Shown: positions 27,696-37,228, counted from the stretch's first letter. The stretch is 64,000 nucleotides of DNA from Pseudomonas putida (GCF_028682635.1 NZ_JANHLK010000022.1:37827-101826), one strand, 5' to 3'. Made by a program: numbers and translations. Notes: generated from the sequence alone by a model not told the origin.

Positions 27696-28979
27696 ATGCC
27701 GTTACGCGAAGAGTGTCTGTGGGAAAAATTGACGCCACAAAGGCCCGACAATACGGCGCTCAAGGGTGAAGTGAAAGTCGATGTCTGCGTCATAGGCGCC
27801 GGTTTTACCGGGCTGTCGGCGGCGGTGCATCTGCTGGAACAGGGCAAGACAGTGTGTGTGCTCGAAGCCCATCGCGCCGGGCATGGCGGCTCGGGGCGCA
27901 ACGTCGGGCTGGTCAATGCCGGCATGTGGATTCCCCCGGACGAGATCGAAGCCGGGTTTGGCGAGGCGGTGGGCAGCCAGCTCAACCGCATGCTGGGGGC
28001 GGCGCCATCCCTGGTGTTCAGCCTTGTGGACAAGTACAACATCGATTGCCAATTGCGCCGCGAAGGCACGCTGCACATGGCGCACAACGCCCGTGGCGAA
28101 GCGGATCTGCGCAGTCGTGAAGAACAATGGAAACGCCGTGGCGCGCCCGTCGAGCTGCTGACCGGGCAAGCTTGCGAGCAAGCGACGGGGACCAAAAAAA
28201 TTGCCGCGGCATTGCTCGATCGCCGTGCCGGCACGCTTAACCCAATGGCCTACACAACGGGATTGGCCAAGGCGGCCATCGGCCTGGGCGGTCAGTTGTT
28301 CGATCATTCCCCGGTCACCCGCCTCGAACGCCAGGGACAGCGCTGGTCAGTGCAAACCGCGCAGGGTTCGGTCCTGGCCGAACAGGTGGTGATCGCTTCC
28401 AACGCCTACACCGAAGGCGACTGGACCGAGTTGCGGCGCAATTTCTTCCCCGGTTATTACTATCAGGTGGCCTCGGTGCCTCTGACCGAAGACGCCGCGC
28501 AGCAAATCCTGCCCGGCGGCCAGGGTTCCTGGGATACCCGCCAGGTGCTCAGCAGTATCCGCCGGGACAAAGACGGGCGCCTGCTGCTCGGCAGTCTCGG
28601 CAATGGCAACCAGAAGCCGGCCTGGTTTCTCAAGGCCTGGGCCGATCGGGTGCAGCAGCATTACTTCCCCTACCTCAAACCGGTGGAATGGGAGTGCACC
28701 TGGACCGGTTGCATCGCCTTCACCCCCGATCATCTGATGCGCCTGTTCGAACCGGCGCCCGGTTTAGTGGCAGTCACCGGTTACAACGGCAGGGGTGTGA
28801 CCACGGGGACGGTGGTCGGCAAGGCCTTTGCTGATTACTTGTGTAACGGAAATCCTCAAGCGCTACCGATTCCCTTCGCGCCCATGCAGCCATTGGCCGG
28901 GGTGGGGTTGCGCAGCTGTCTGTACGAGGCGGGATTTTCGCTGTATCACGCGGGCCAGTGCTTGCGGATCGTGATCTGA
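27696..28979 (+). CDS. amaA: FAD-dependent L-pipecolate oxidase
   Basis: 427 residues of the DAO-type FAD oxidoreductase fold. The Rossmann motif is CVIGAGFTGLSAAVHLLEQG near residue 30, and the C-terminal FAD segment is VTGYNGRGVTTGTVVGKAFA near 375. The N-terminus MPLREECLWEKL has TTGGAG eight bases upstream, which fixes this start over one 33 bases earlier. The enzyme oxidises L-pipecolate to piperideine-6-carboxylate, the substrate of AmaB. The pairing and the LysR neighbour match the P. putida lysine pathway. The last residues appear slightly diverged from the catalytic core. Confidence 0.88.
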   Translation: MPLREECLWEKLTPQRPDNTALKGEVKVDVCVIGAGFTGLSAAVHLLEQGKTVCVLEAHRAGHGGSGRNVGLVNAGMWIPPDEIEAGFGEAVGSQLNRMLGAAPSLVFSLVDKYNIDCQLRREGTLHMAHNARGEADLRSREEQWKRRGAPVELLTGQACEQATGTKKIAAALLDRRAGTLNPMAYTTGLAKAAIGLGGQLFDHSPVTRLERQGQRWSVQTAQGSVLAEQVVIASNAYTEGDWTELRRNFFPGYYYQVASVPLTEDAAQQILPGGQGSWDTRQVLSSIRRDKDGRLLLGSLGNGNQKPAWFLKAWADRVQQHYFPYLKPVEWECTWTGCIAFTPDHLMRLFEPAPGLVAVTGYNGRGVTTGTVVGKAFADYLCNGNPQALPIPFAPMQPLAGVGLRSCLYEAGFSLYHAGQCLRIVI

Positions 28980-29035
28980 ATGTTGATTTTTGTAGTCGAA
29001 AGCGGCGCTTTTTCGATCAGCAGCTAGCCTGTAAT

Positions 29036-29061
29036 GGTGCGGGTTGTAGCAGTCCCGCACC
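29036..29061. promoter_or_regulatory. Inverted repeat, candidate upstream activator site for braC
   Basis: GGTGCGGG and CCCGCACC are perfect 8-bp inverted arms with a 10-base centre, about 210-235 bases upstream of the sigma-54 promoter. A second repeat, GCCCA-N7-TGGGC, lies at 29199-29215. The distances suit enhancer-binding proteins such as NtrC, but neither element is an exact NtrC consensus. The rest of the 362-bp gap between amaA and braC shows nothing else I recognise. Confidence 0.35.
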
Positions 29062-29270
29062 GGTAGTGTGCACTTCGGTGACGCACGTTGTTACAGGCTG
29101 GTTGCACGTCGTTTAGTGCCGCGGTTGCAATGATGGCGCAGGCGGGTTGCGCCTCAAAAAAATAATGGTTTTACCTTCCGCGGTTTAGACGGTTGCACGC
29201 CCAATGAAAATGGGCCCGAGACAGTCGAAATAATAATAAAGCAGCGACTTTTTTCAGAATAAAAAACCGA

Positions 29271-29286
29271 TGGCACGGCCCTTGCT
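29271..29286 (+). promoter_or_regulatory. Sigma-54 (RpoN) promoter of braC
   Basis: TGGCACGGCCCTTGCT matches the -24/-12 consensus TGGCACG-N4-TTGCW at every defined position. It lies 56 bases before the braC start. Transcription should depend on RpoN and an enhancer-binding activator. Confidence 0.85.
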
Positions 29287-29341
29287 CTGAGCAGTCAGTG
29301 AAGTCGCAGTGCCAATTAAAAAAACCATGGAGCACCACCTC

Positions 29342-30475
29342 ATGTCCCAGACGTTTTACAAGAAAGGTTTTCTGGCCCTCGCAGTGGCAGCTGCGTTGGG
29401 TGTTTCTGCGTTTGCTCAGGCCGACATCAAGATCGGCGTAGCGGGACCCATGACGGGCGCCAACGCCGCATTTGGCGAGCAGTACATGAAGGGTGCACAG
29501 GCAGCAGCCGATGCGGTGAACGCAGCGGGCGGCGTCAACGGGGAAAAAATCGTACTGGTCAAGGGCGATGACGCCTGCGAACCTAAACAGGCTGTGACGG
29601 TCGCCAAAGACCTGACCAACCAGAAAGTCGCCGGCGTGGTCGGTCACTTCTGCTCCTCCTCGACCATTCCGGCTTCCGAGATCTACGACGAAGCGGGCAT
29701 CATCGCCATCACTCCAGGTTCCACCAACCCACAGGTTACCGAACGCGGCCTGAGCGCCATGTTCCGCATGTGCGGTCGTGACGACCAGCAAGGCATCGTG
29801 GCCGGCGACTACATCGTCGACGTGCTCAAGGGCAAGAAGGTTGTCGTGCTGCACGACAAGGACACCTACGGCCAAGGCCTGGCTGATGCCACCAAGGCCC
29901 AACTGGTCAAGCGCGGCGTAACGCCAGTGCTGTACGAAGGCCTGACCCGTGGCGAGAAAGACTTCAGCACCATCGTGACCAAGATCCGCGGTGCCGGCGC
30001 CGACGTCGTCTACTTCGGTGGCCTGCACCCGGAAGCCGGTCCTCTGGTTCGCCAACTGCGTGAACAAGGCCTGAAAGACGTCAAGTTCATGTCCGACGAC
30101 GGCATCGTGACCGACGAGCTGGTGACCACCGCTGGCGGTCCGCAATTCGTCGACGGCGTGCTGATGACCTTCGGTGCCGACCCACGCCTGCTGCCAGACA
30201 GCAAGACCGTGGTAGACGCCTTCCGCAAGGCCGGTACCGAGCCTGAAGGCTACACCCTGTACGCCTACGCTTCGGTCCAGACCCTCGCGGCGGCCTTCAA
30301 CGGCGCCAAGTCCAACAAGGGCGAAGAAGCGGCTGCGTGGCTGAAGAAGAACACGGTCAAGACCGTCATGGGCGATAAGACCTGGGACAGCAAGGGCGAC
30401 CTGAAAGTCTCCGACTACGTGGTTTACCAGTGGGACAAGGATGGCAAATACCACCAGCTGGAAAAACAGAAGTAA
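29342..30475 (+). CDS. braC: Periplasmic branched-chain amino-acid-binding protein
   Basis: 377 residues with a signal peptide (MSQTFYKKGFLALAVAAALG, cleaved after AFAQA). The mature type I binding fold starts DIKIGVAGPMTGANAAFGEQ and carries the Leu/Ile/Val-binding signatures VGHFCSSSTIPASEIYDEAG and GGLHPEAGPL. It captures leucine, isoleucine, valine and probably alanine for the BraDEFG membrane complex encoded downstream. ATG 29342 is preferred because GGAG stands eight bases upstream. A consensus sigma-54 promoter precedes it, so uptake is likely tied to nitrogen status. Confidence 0.95.
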   Translation: MSQTFYKKGFLALAVAAALGVSAFAQADIKIGVAGPMTGANAAFGEQYMKGAQAAADAVNAAGGVNGEKIVLVKGDDACEPKQAVTVAKDLTNQKVAGVVGHFCSSSTIPASEIYDEAGIIAITPGSTNPQVTERGLSAMFRMCGRDDQQGIVAGDYIVDVLKGKKVVVLHDKDTYGQGLADATKAQLVKRGVTPVLYEGLTRGEKDFSTIVTKIRGAGADVVYFGGLHPEAGPLVRQLREQGLKDVKFMSDDGIVTDELVTTAGGPQFVDGVLMTFGADPRLLPDSKTVVDAFRKAGTEPEGYTLYAYASVQTLAAAFNGAKSNKGEEAAAWLKKNTVKTVMGDKTWDSKGDLKVSDYVVYQWDKDGKYHQLEKQK

Positions 30476-30510
30476 GGGCTGACCCGATCAGCTGAACCCC
30501 ACTGATCCTT

Positions 30511-30615
30511 TGTAGGAGCGGGCTTGCCCGCGAATGCGCCCGTTCAGTCGACATCAATGTTGGCTGGAACACCGCTTTCGCTGCGATGCGGCGACCCGAC
30601 AAGCCAGCTCCTACA
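30511..30615. repeat. REP pair between braC and braD
   Basis: TGTAGGAGCGGGCTTGCCCG opens the element and CAAGCCAGCTCCTACA closes it. Its place between the binding-protein gene and the membrane-subunit genes matches that of REP sequences which raise binding-protein mRNA over permease mRNA. Confidence 0.85.
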
Positions 30616-30730
30616 GGGGGACGTGGTGTCCAGCCTGATCGTGATTGACATTGCTCCGACGTAAATCTGTATTTTCCTTAGAAGAACCGCACAGCCACAT
30701 GTGCAGGTTCTCATTGCGTGAGATTGCGTT

Positions 30731-31645
<915 letters not shown>

Positions 31646-31648
31646 GCG

Positions 31649-32932
31649 ATGTCCTCAACCACTAAAAAAACCATTGATCTCAAGAAAAGTCTGGTTGACG
31701 CGATTCTTGCCGGCCTGATCGCCCTGATCGTGTTCGGGCCGATTGTCGGGGTTGTCCTCGATGGCTATGGCTTCAATCTGGAAACCAGCCGCGTGGCGTG
31801 GATTGTCGCCATCGTCATGGCCGGTCGTTTTGCCTTGAGCATGTTCCTGCAAACCCCCAAGGGCTTGAGCATCCTCGAAGGTTTTGAAAGCACCGGCTCT
31901 GGGGTGCATGTACTGGCACCCGACTACAAGTCGCGGTTGCGCTGGATCATCCCGCTGATGATCGTCCTCGCCGTGGTGTTCCCGTTTTTCTCCAACTCCT
32001 ACCTGCTGGGCGTGGTCATCCTCGGGCTGATCTACGTGCTGCTGGGCCTGGGGCTGAACATCGTGGTCGGCCTGGCCGGCCTGCTCGACCTGGGTTACGT
32101 GGCGTTCTACGCCATCGGTGCCTACGGCCTGGCGCTCGGTTATCAGTACCTGGGGTTGGGCTTCTGGACGGTGCTGCCGCTGGCGGCGATCGCCGCCGGG
32201 CTGGCTGGTTGCATCCTCGGTTTCCCGGTACTGCGCCTGCACGGTGACTACCTGGCGATCGTGACCCTGGGTTTTGGTGAAATCATCCGGTTGATCCTCA
32301 ACAACTGGCTGTCCCTGACCGGCGGCCCGAACGGCATGCCGGCACCCCTGCCGACCTTCTTCGGCCTGGAATTCGGCAAGCGCGCGAAGGATGGCGGCGT
32401 GCCGTTCCATGAGTTCTTCGGCATCGCCTACAACCCGGACGTGAAGTACTACTTCATCTACGCAGTGTTGTTCCTGGTGGTTCTGGCCGTGCTGTACATC
32501 AAGCATCGCCTGGTCAAGATGCCGGTTGGTCGCGCCTGGGAAGCCCTGCGTGAAGACGAAATCGCCTGCCGCTCCATGGGCCTGAACCACGTGCTGGTCA
32601 AGCTCTCGGCCTTCACCATCGGCGCATCGACGGCGGGCCTGGCCGGCGTGTTCTTCGCCACCTACCAGGGCTTCGTCAACCCGACCTCGTTCACCTTCTT
32701 CGAATCGGCCCTGATCCTCGCCATCGTGGTCCTCGGCGGCATGGGTTCGACCATAGGCGTGGTCATTGCGGCCTTCGTCCTGACCGTGGCTCCGGAACTG
32801 CTGCGTGGCTTCGCCGAATACCGCGTGCTGCTGTTCGGCATCCTGATGGTGTTGATGATGATCTGGAGACCGCGTGGCCTGATTCGGATCAGCCGTACCG
32901 GTGTGACCCCGCGTAAAGGAGTAGCGCCATGA
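31649..32932 (+). CDS. braE: Branched-chain amino-acid ABC permease, LivM/BraE
   Basis: 427 residues. An N-terminal extension with three hydrophobic segments (about 20-110) precedes the conserved LivM core (LGLGLNIVVGLAGLLDLGYV near 130; GFGEIIRLILNNWLSLTGGP near 210). It is the second membrane subunit of the importer. Its last four bases overlap the braF start (ATGA). The long N-terminus is normal for pseudomonad BraE. Confidence 0.95.
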   Translation: MSSTTKKTIDLKKSLVDAILAGLIALIVFGPIVGVVLDGYGFNLETSRVAWIVAIVMAGRFALSMFLQTPKGLSILEGFESTGSGVHVLAPDYKSRLRWIIPLMIVLAVVFPFFSNSYLLGVVILGLIYVLLGLGLNIVVGLAGLLDLGYVAFYAIGAYGLALGYQYLGLGFWTVLPLAAIAAGLAGCILGFPVLRLHGDYLAIVTLGFGEIIRLILNNWLSLTGGPNGMPAPLPTFFGLEFGKRAKDGGVPFHEFFGIAYNPDVKYYFIYAVLFLVVLAVLYIKHRLVKMPVGRAWEALREDEIACRSMGLNHVLVKLSAFTIGASTAGLAGVFFATYQGFVNPTSFTFFESALILAIVVLGGMGSTIGVVIAAFVLTVAPELLRGFAEYRVLLFGILMVLMMIWRPRGLIRISRTGVTPRKGVAP

Positions 32933-33801
32933 GCGAAGTCGTACTCTCGGTAGAGAAGCTGATGATGCACTTCGGCGGCATCAAGGCGTTGAATGATGTG
33001 AGCCTGAAGGTCAAGCGCAACTCGATCTTCGCCCTGATCGGCCCCAACGGTGCCGGCAAGACCACGGTGTTCAACTGCCTGACCGGATTCTACAAGGCCT
33101 CGGGCGGCAAGATCGAACTCAACGTACGCGGGCAGCGGACCAACGTCATCCAGTTGCTGGGCGAATCGTTCAAGCCGACCGATTTCGTCTCGCCAAAAAA
33201 CTTCATCACCCGGCTGCGCTACAAAATGTTCGGCGGCACCCACCTGGTGAACCGGGCGGGCCTGGCGCGGACGTTCCAGAACATTCGCCTGTTCAAGGAA
33301 ATGTCGGTGCTGGAAAACCTGCTGGTGGCCCAGCACATGTGGGTCAACCGCAACATGCTGGCCGGCATCCTCAACACCAAGGGCTACCGCAAGGCCGAAA
33401 GCGATGCGCTGGACCACGCCTTCTACTGGCTGGAAGTGGTAGACCTGGTGGACTGCGCCAACCGCCTGGCGGGCGAACTGTCCTACGGCCAGCAACGCCG
33501 CCTGGAAATTGCCCGGGCCATGTGCACCCGTCCGCAGATCATATGCCTCGACGAACCGGCCGCCGGCCTCAACCCTCAGGAAACCGAAGCGCTGAGCGCG
33601 ATGATCCGGCTGCTGCGCGACGAGCACGATCTGACCGTGGTGCTGATCGAACACGACATGGGCATGGTAATGAGTATTTCCGACCACATCGTGGTGCTGG
33701 ACCACGGCGTCGTCATCGCCGAGGGCGGTCCCGACGACATCCGCAACGACCCGAAAGTGATTGCCGCCTACCTGGGCGCCGATGAAGAGGAAGTGGTATG
33801 A
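32929..33801 (+). CDS. braF: Branched-chain amino-acid ABC ATPase, LivG/BraF
   Basis: 290 residues. Walker A GPNGAGKTTVFN (near 38), ABC signature LSYGQQRRLEIARAM, Walker B IICLDEPAAGLNPQE and the His switch VLIEHDMGMV are all present. Between Walker A and the Q-loop there is an insert of roughly 35 residues (about 65-100, around VIQLLGESFKPTDFVSPKN) relative to the 255-residue E. coli-type LivG. It powers the BraDE permease as a heterodimer with BraG, whose start overlaps the end of this gene (ATGA). Confidence 0.95.
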   Translation: MSEVVLSVEKLMMHFGGIKALNDVSLKVKRNSIFALIGPNGAGKTTVFNCLTGFYKASGGKIELNVRGQRTNVIQLLGESFKPTDFVSPKNFITRLRYKMFGGTHLVNRAGLARTFQNIRLFKEMSVLENLLVAQHMWVNRNMLAGILNTKGYRKAESDALDHAFYWLEVVDLVDCANRLAGELSYGQQRRLEIARAMCTRPQIICLDEPAAGLNPQETEALSAMIRLLRDEHDLTVVLIEHDMGMVMSISDHIVVLDHGVVIAEGGPDDIRNDPKVIAAYLGADEEEVV

Positions 33802-34514
33802 GCCAACCCATCCTCGAACTCAAGGACCTGGATGTGTTCTACGGGCCGATCCAGGCCCTGAAGAACGTTTCGCTGCACATCAACGAAGGGGAAACCGTCA
33901 GCCTGATCGGCTCCAACGGTGCCGGCAAGTCGACCCTGCTGATGTCGATCTTCGGTCAGCCGCGGGCGGCGGACGGGCAGATCCTCTACCAGGGCGTGGA
34001 CATCACCCACAAATCATCGCACTACATCGCCTCCAACGGCATCGCACAGTCGCCGGAAGGGCGGCGGGTGTTCCCCGACATGACCGTCGAGGAAAACCTG
34101 CTGATGGGCACCATCCCTATCGGTGACAAGTACGCCAAGGAAGACATGCAGCGCATGTTCCAGCTGTTCCCGCGGCTCGAAGAGCGGCGCACCCAGCGTG
34201 CGATGACCATGTCCGGTGGCGAGCAGCAGATGCTGGCCATCGCCCGGGCCCTGATGAGCCGGCCGAAATTGCTCTTGCTCGATGAGCCGAGCCTCGGGCT
34301 GGCACCCATCGTGGTCAAGCAGATCTTCGCGACCCTGCGGGAACTGGCCAAGACCGGCATGACCATTTTCCTGGTCGAGCAGAACGCCAACCATGCGCTG
34401 CGGCTGTCGGACCGGGCCTATGTGATGGTCAATGGCGAGATTCGCATGACCGGCACGGGCAAGGAGTTGTTGGTCAACGAGGATGTGCGTAACGCGTATC
34501 TCGGCGGGCACTAG
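33798..34514 (+). CDS. braG: Branched-chain amino-acid ABC ATPase, LivF/BraG
   Basis: 238 residues. Walker A GSNGAGKSTLLMSIFG (near 35), signature MSGGEQQMLAIARALM, Walker B LLLLDEPSLGLAP and the switch IFLVEQNANHAL are complete. It is the second nucleotide-binding subunit of the branched-chain amino-acid importer and the last gene of braCDEFG, with a strong terminator 14 bases beyond the stop. Confidence 0.95.
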   Translation: MSQPILELKDLDVFYGPIQALKNVSLHINEGETVSLIGSNGAGKSTLLMSIFGQPRAADGQILYQGVDITHKSSHYIASNGIAQSPEGRRVFPDMTVEENLLMGTIPIGDKYAKEDMQRMFQLFPRLEERRTQRAMTMSGGEQQMLAIARALMSRPKLLLLDEPSLGLAPIVVKQIFATLRELAKTGMTIFLVEQNANHALRLSDRAYVMVNGEIRMTGTGKELLVNEDVRNAYLGGH

Positions 34515-34528
34515 GCCTTAGCGTCCAA

Positions 34529-34563
34529 TAAAAACGCCCTGACGAAACCAGGGCGTTTTTTTT
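34529..34563 (+). terminator. Rho-independent terminator of the bra operon
   Basis: TAAAAACGCCCTG-acgaaac-CAGGGCGTTTTTTTT: an 8-bp GC-rich stem flanked by A and T runs. Confidence 0.92.
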
Positions 34564-34576
34564 CGCCCGCGCAAAT

Positions 34577-34668
34577 CCTGGAGCTGTCTCGTGCAACGAG
34601 GCTGCGATCTTTTGATCTTGTTTTTAAAGATCAATATCAAAAGATCGCAGCCTTCGGCAGCTCCTACA
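34577..34668. repeat. REP pair after the bra operon
   Basis: Imperfect left arm (GGAGCTGTCTCGTGCAACGA variant) and normal right arm ending GGCAGCTCCTACA, with AGATC-rich inner arms. It opens the 832-bp gene-free stretch 34515-35346. Confidence 0.85.
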
Positions 34669-34787
34669 AGAGCGGCGGTGTGAGGTAAAGGGAAATTGTG
34701 GAAAACAAAATTGAGGACCTCCGAAAGCGCGACATAAAGCCGCTGCAAATAGTTGTTTTGTCACGGTTTTGACTTGTCCCCGTTTGC

Positions 34788-35183
34788 TGTGGAACTGGCT
34801 GTGAATAACGTGGGAGTAGCTGGCTGAACACCTTTGTATACGTGGCCTGCAGCGCTATGGTTGTTTTTTGACCAGGCGTTTTTTCTGGCCTTCAAGGCGG
34901 CTTTGTCAACCTTTTTCTTGGTGAGGAAAGTGTGGCCCAATCCAGTGAACAAGCCTGTGGATAAGTCTGTGGTTAAACTCTGGAAAGACTCGGCTGAGGG
35001 CCGTGGTTACTGGCTTGGCGCCACCGTAGGCTTGACCGCCCGGTCGGGAAATTGACCCCTGGCTGCACAGCAGGCCAATGTGGGTCAAGCAAAAAAGTTT
35101 CAAATCAGCCCGCAAAGCCTTGTGGATAGCGGCTTTCAGCTTTTCCACTTGCCCCCAGAGACTGTGGACCGGCTTGTGGATAA
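34788..35183 (-). other. Cluster of DnaA-box-like sequences in a gene-free region
   Basis: Reading TTATCCACA on the minus strand, perfect copies lie at 34956-34964 and 35175-35183. One-mismatch copies lie at 34800-34808, 34968-34976 and 35121-35129, and weaker 6-of-9 copies at 34788, 34944 and 35163. All point the same way, and three groups are spaced by exactly 12 bases (34788/34800; 34944/34956/34968; 35163/35175). No convincing gene covers the region: the open frames there have repetitive HRLIHRLVH-like content that simply translates the boxes. It could bind or titrate DnaA. It is not a classical oriC, as dnaA is not adjacent. Confidence 0.5.
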
Positions 35184-35346
35184 CGTGCGCGCACATGTCT
35201 GCAGGCCACGGCCGGCAAGGCGTTGCAAGCTTTGCTCGTTTTTTGTACAGATAGCACGCAGGTTGCCGCTGTGCGCAAGGCCGGGCATGCTGCCTGCTGA
35301 TTTTCTATTCCAATGGCTGCCGATCAGCCGTAGCAAGGAGAACACC

Positions 35347-36117
35347 ATGTCCAACACCCTGTTTATCACCGGCGCGACTTCCGGTTTTGGTGAAGCCTGT
35401 GCCCGACGTTTTGCCGAGGCCGGCTGGAAACTGGTGCTGACGGGGCGTCGTGAAGAGCGCCTCAACGCCCTGTGCGCCGAGTTGTCGAAGCAGACCGAGG
35501 TGCATGGCCTGGTGCTCGATGTGCGCGACCGCAAGGCCATGGAGGAAGCCATTGCCAACCTGCCGCCGTCCTTCGCCAAGCTGCGCGGACTTATCAACAA
35601 CGCAGGCCTGGCACTGGGTGTCGACCCGGCGCCCAAGTGCGACCTGGACGATTGGGACACCATGGTCGATACCAACATCAAAGGCCTGATGTACAGCACG
35701 CGTCTGCTGCTGCCGCGCCTGATCGCCCATGGCCGTGGCGCCGGCATCGTCAACCTGGGATCCATCGCCGGCAACTACCCTTACCCGGGCAGCCATGTGT
35801 ATGGCGCGAGCAAGGCGTTCGTCAAACAGTTCTCCCTGAACCTGCGCTGCGACCTTCAGGGAACCGGCGTGCGGGTCAGCAACATCGAACCGGGGCTGTG
35901 TGAGAGCGAGTTCTCCCTGGTGCGTTTCGCCGGTGACCAGGAGCGTTATAACGCCACCTACGCCGGTGCCGAGCCGATCCAGCCGCAAGACATTGCCGAC
36001 ACCATTTTCTGGGTCCTCAATGCGCCAGCGCATATCAACATCAACAGCCTGGAGCTGATGCCGGTGAGCCAGACCTGGGCCGGGTTTGCGATTGATCGCA
36101 GTGGTGGCAAGGCGTAA
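35347..36117 (+). CDS. SDR-family NADP-dependent oxidoreductase, YdfG-like
   Basis: 256 residues, classical short-chain dehydrogenase. It has the cofactor motif FITGATSGFGEACARRFAEA at the N-terminus, NNAG near 87, the catalytic Ser in GSIAGNYPYPGSHVYGASKA, and Tyr and Lys in the YxxxK part of the same stretch. The arrangement and length match the YdfG group (3-hydroxy acid / L-allo-threonine / serine dehydrogenase). AAGGAG lies six bases before ATG 35347; the longer upstream frame crosses the DnaA-box region and is not coding. Substrate not determined. Confidence 0.88.
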   Translation: MSNTLFITGATSGFGEACARRFAEAGWKLVLTGRREERLNALCAELSKQTEVHGLVLDVRDRKAMEEAIANLPPSFAKLRGLINNAGLALGVDPAPKCDLDDWDTMVDTNIKGLMYSTRLLLPRLIAHGRGAGIVNLGSIAGNYPYPGSHVYGASKAFVKQFSLNLRCDLQGTGVRVSNIEPGLCESEFSLVRFAGDQERYNATYAGAEPIQPQDIADTIFWVLNAPAHININSLELMPVSQTWAGFAIDRSGGKA

Positions 36118-36132
36118 GACCGCGTTATGGCC

Positions 36133-36200
36133 AATCGCGAGCAAGCTCGCTCCCACAGGTATTGCGCCTAACCCTGTGGAGCGGGCTTGCTCGCGAAGGG
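36133..36200. repeat. REP pair between the SDR and CDF genes
   Basis: ATCGCGAGCAAGCTCGCTCC and a diverged partner, TGTGGAGCGGGCTTGCTCGC, which lacks one G in its GGG run. Confidence 0.8.
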
Positions 36201-36286
36201 GGCGGAACAGACAGCGCCGGACATCAGCTAGACTCCTCATCCAACACCCCGCCGCACCCTGCGGCTCAAAGGTTCGAGGAGACCAT

Positions 36287-37192
36287 GTGAGCAACCGAGG
36301 CGAGCAGGCGCTGCTCAAGCAATCGACCTTCCTGATGCTGGCCGTGGCGATCGCCGGTATCGTCACCGGCGTTGTCTCAGGCGCCCAATCCATCCTGTTC
36401 GATGGCTTCTTCTCGCTGATCGCGACCTTTATCAAGGTGCTGATGCTGATCACCGCAAAATTGATCGCCAAGGAAAGCAACCAGCGTTTCCAGTTTGGTT
36501 TCTGGCATCTGGAACCCATGGTGCTGCTGATCGAAGGCAGCTTCCTGTTGCTGATCGCCATCTACGCGTTTCTCAACGGTGTGTTCGGCATCATCAATGG
36601 TGGCCGCGAGATTGAGCTTGGGCTGGTGATCGTCTACGCGGCGGTGTTTACCGTCGTTGAGTTCGCCTATTTCTTCTACGTGCGCCATCGCAACCGCAAG
36701 CTGAAATCCACGCTGCTGCAATTCGACAACATCAGCTGGCTGGTAGACGCGATGCTGTCGGCAGGCTTGCTGGTGAGCTTTCTCGCCGCGCTGTTGCTCA
36801 AAACCCAGGGTTACGCCGAGTGGGCGGTTTATGTCGATCCGCTGATCCTGATCCTGCTGGCCCTGAGCATGCTCGCGCCGGCTTTCAGGATTCTTGGCCC
36901 GGCATTGCGTGATGTGCTGGGAATCGCCCCGGATCAGCTGGACGACAAGGTGAATCAGGTGCTGGCGGAGGCGAAGATCGAGCATGGTTTCGACGACTAC
37001 GTTTCCTACGTGCAGAAACACGGCCGGGCCTGTTTTATCGAGATTCACATCGTGTTGCCGACGGATTACCGGCTGCACAGCGTGGTGCAGCTGGATGCGC
37101 TACGAGAGGAAATTTCCGCGAAGCTCGGCAAGCCTGATGCGGCGAGGTGGCTGACCATCAGCTTTACCGGGGACAAGAAGTGGATCGCGTAA
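36287..37192 (+). CDS. Cation diffusion facilitator family transporter
   Basis: 301 residues with about six membrane segments (near 14-33, 38-58, 75-97, 110-128, 150-175 and 180-200) and a cytoplasmic C-terminal domain from about 205. The motif QSILFDGFFSLIATFIKVLM carries the conserved aspartate of CDF antiporters, and FGFWHLEP corresponds to the metal-site helix. It should export a divalent cation against protons; Zn, Fe, Mn or Co cannot be distinguished by eye. GTG 36287 is chosen because GAGGAG stands just upstream; the overlapping ATG hits a stop at once. Confidence 0.8.
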   Translation: MSNRGEQALLKQSTFLMLAVAIAGIVTGVVSGAQSILFDGFFSLIATFIKVLMLITAKLIAKESNQRFQFGFWHLEPMVLLIEGSFLLLIAIYAFLNGVFGIINGGREIELGLVIVYAAVFTVVEFAYFFYVRHRNRKLKSTLLQFDNISWLVDAMLSAGLLVSFLAALLLKTQGYAEWAVYVDPLILILLALSMLAPAFRILGPALRDVLGIAPDQLDDKVNQVLAEAKIEHGFDDYVSYVQKHGRACFIEIHIVLPTDYRLHSVVQLDALREEISAKLGKPDAARWLTISFTGDKKWIA

Positions 37193-37195
37193 ATC

Positions 37196-37228
37196 CTGTA
37201 GGAGCTGCCGCAGGCTGCGATCTTTTAG
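37196..37228. repeat. Single REP arm
   Basis: Only the forward arm (TGTAGGAGCTGCCGCAGGCT and the following GCGATCTTTT) is present, with no inverted partner, between the convergent CDF and epimerase genes. Confidence 0.75.

Noticed and set aside
28996..29016. Terminator after amaA (TCGAAAGC-GGC-GCTTTTTCGA)
   Set aside because: The arms do not pair fully and the loop is only three bases; too weak to call.
34761..35196. Short open frames in both directions across the DnaA-box region
   Set aside because: No ribosome site or family match; the repeated His-Arg-Leu pattern is the translation of 12-bp-spaced DnaA boxes.
34515..35346. Chromosomal replication origin
   Set aside because: DnaA boxes are present but there is no dnaA, dnaN, gidA or rpmH nearby and no obvious AT-rich 13-mer array.
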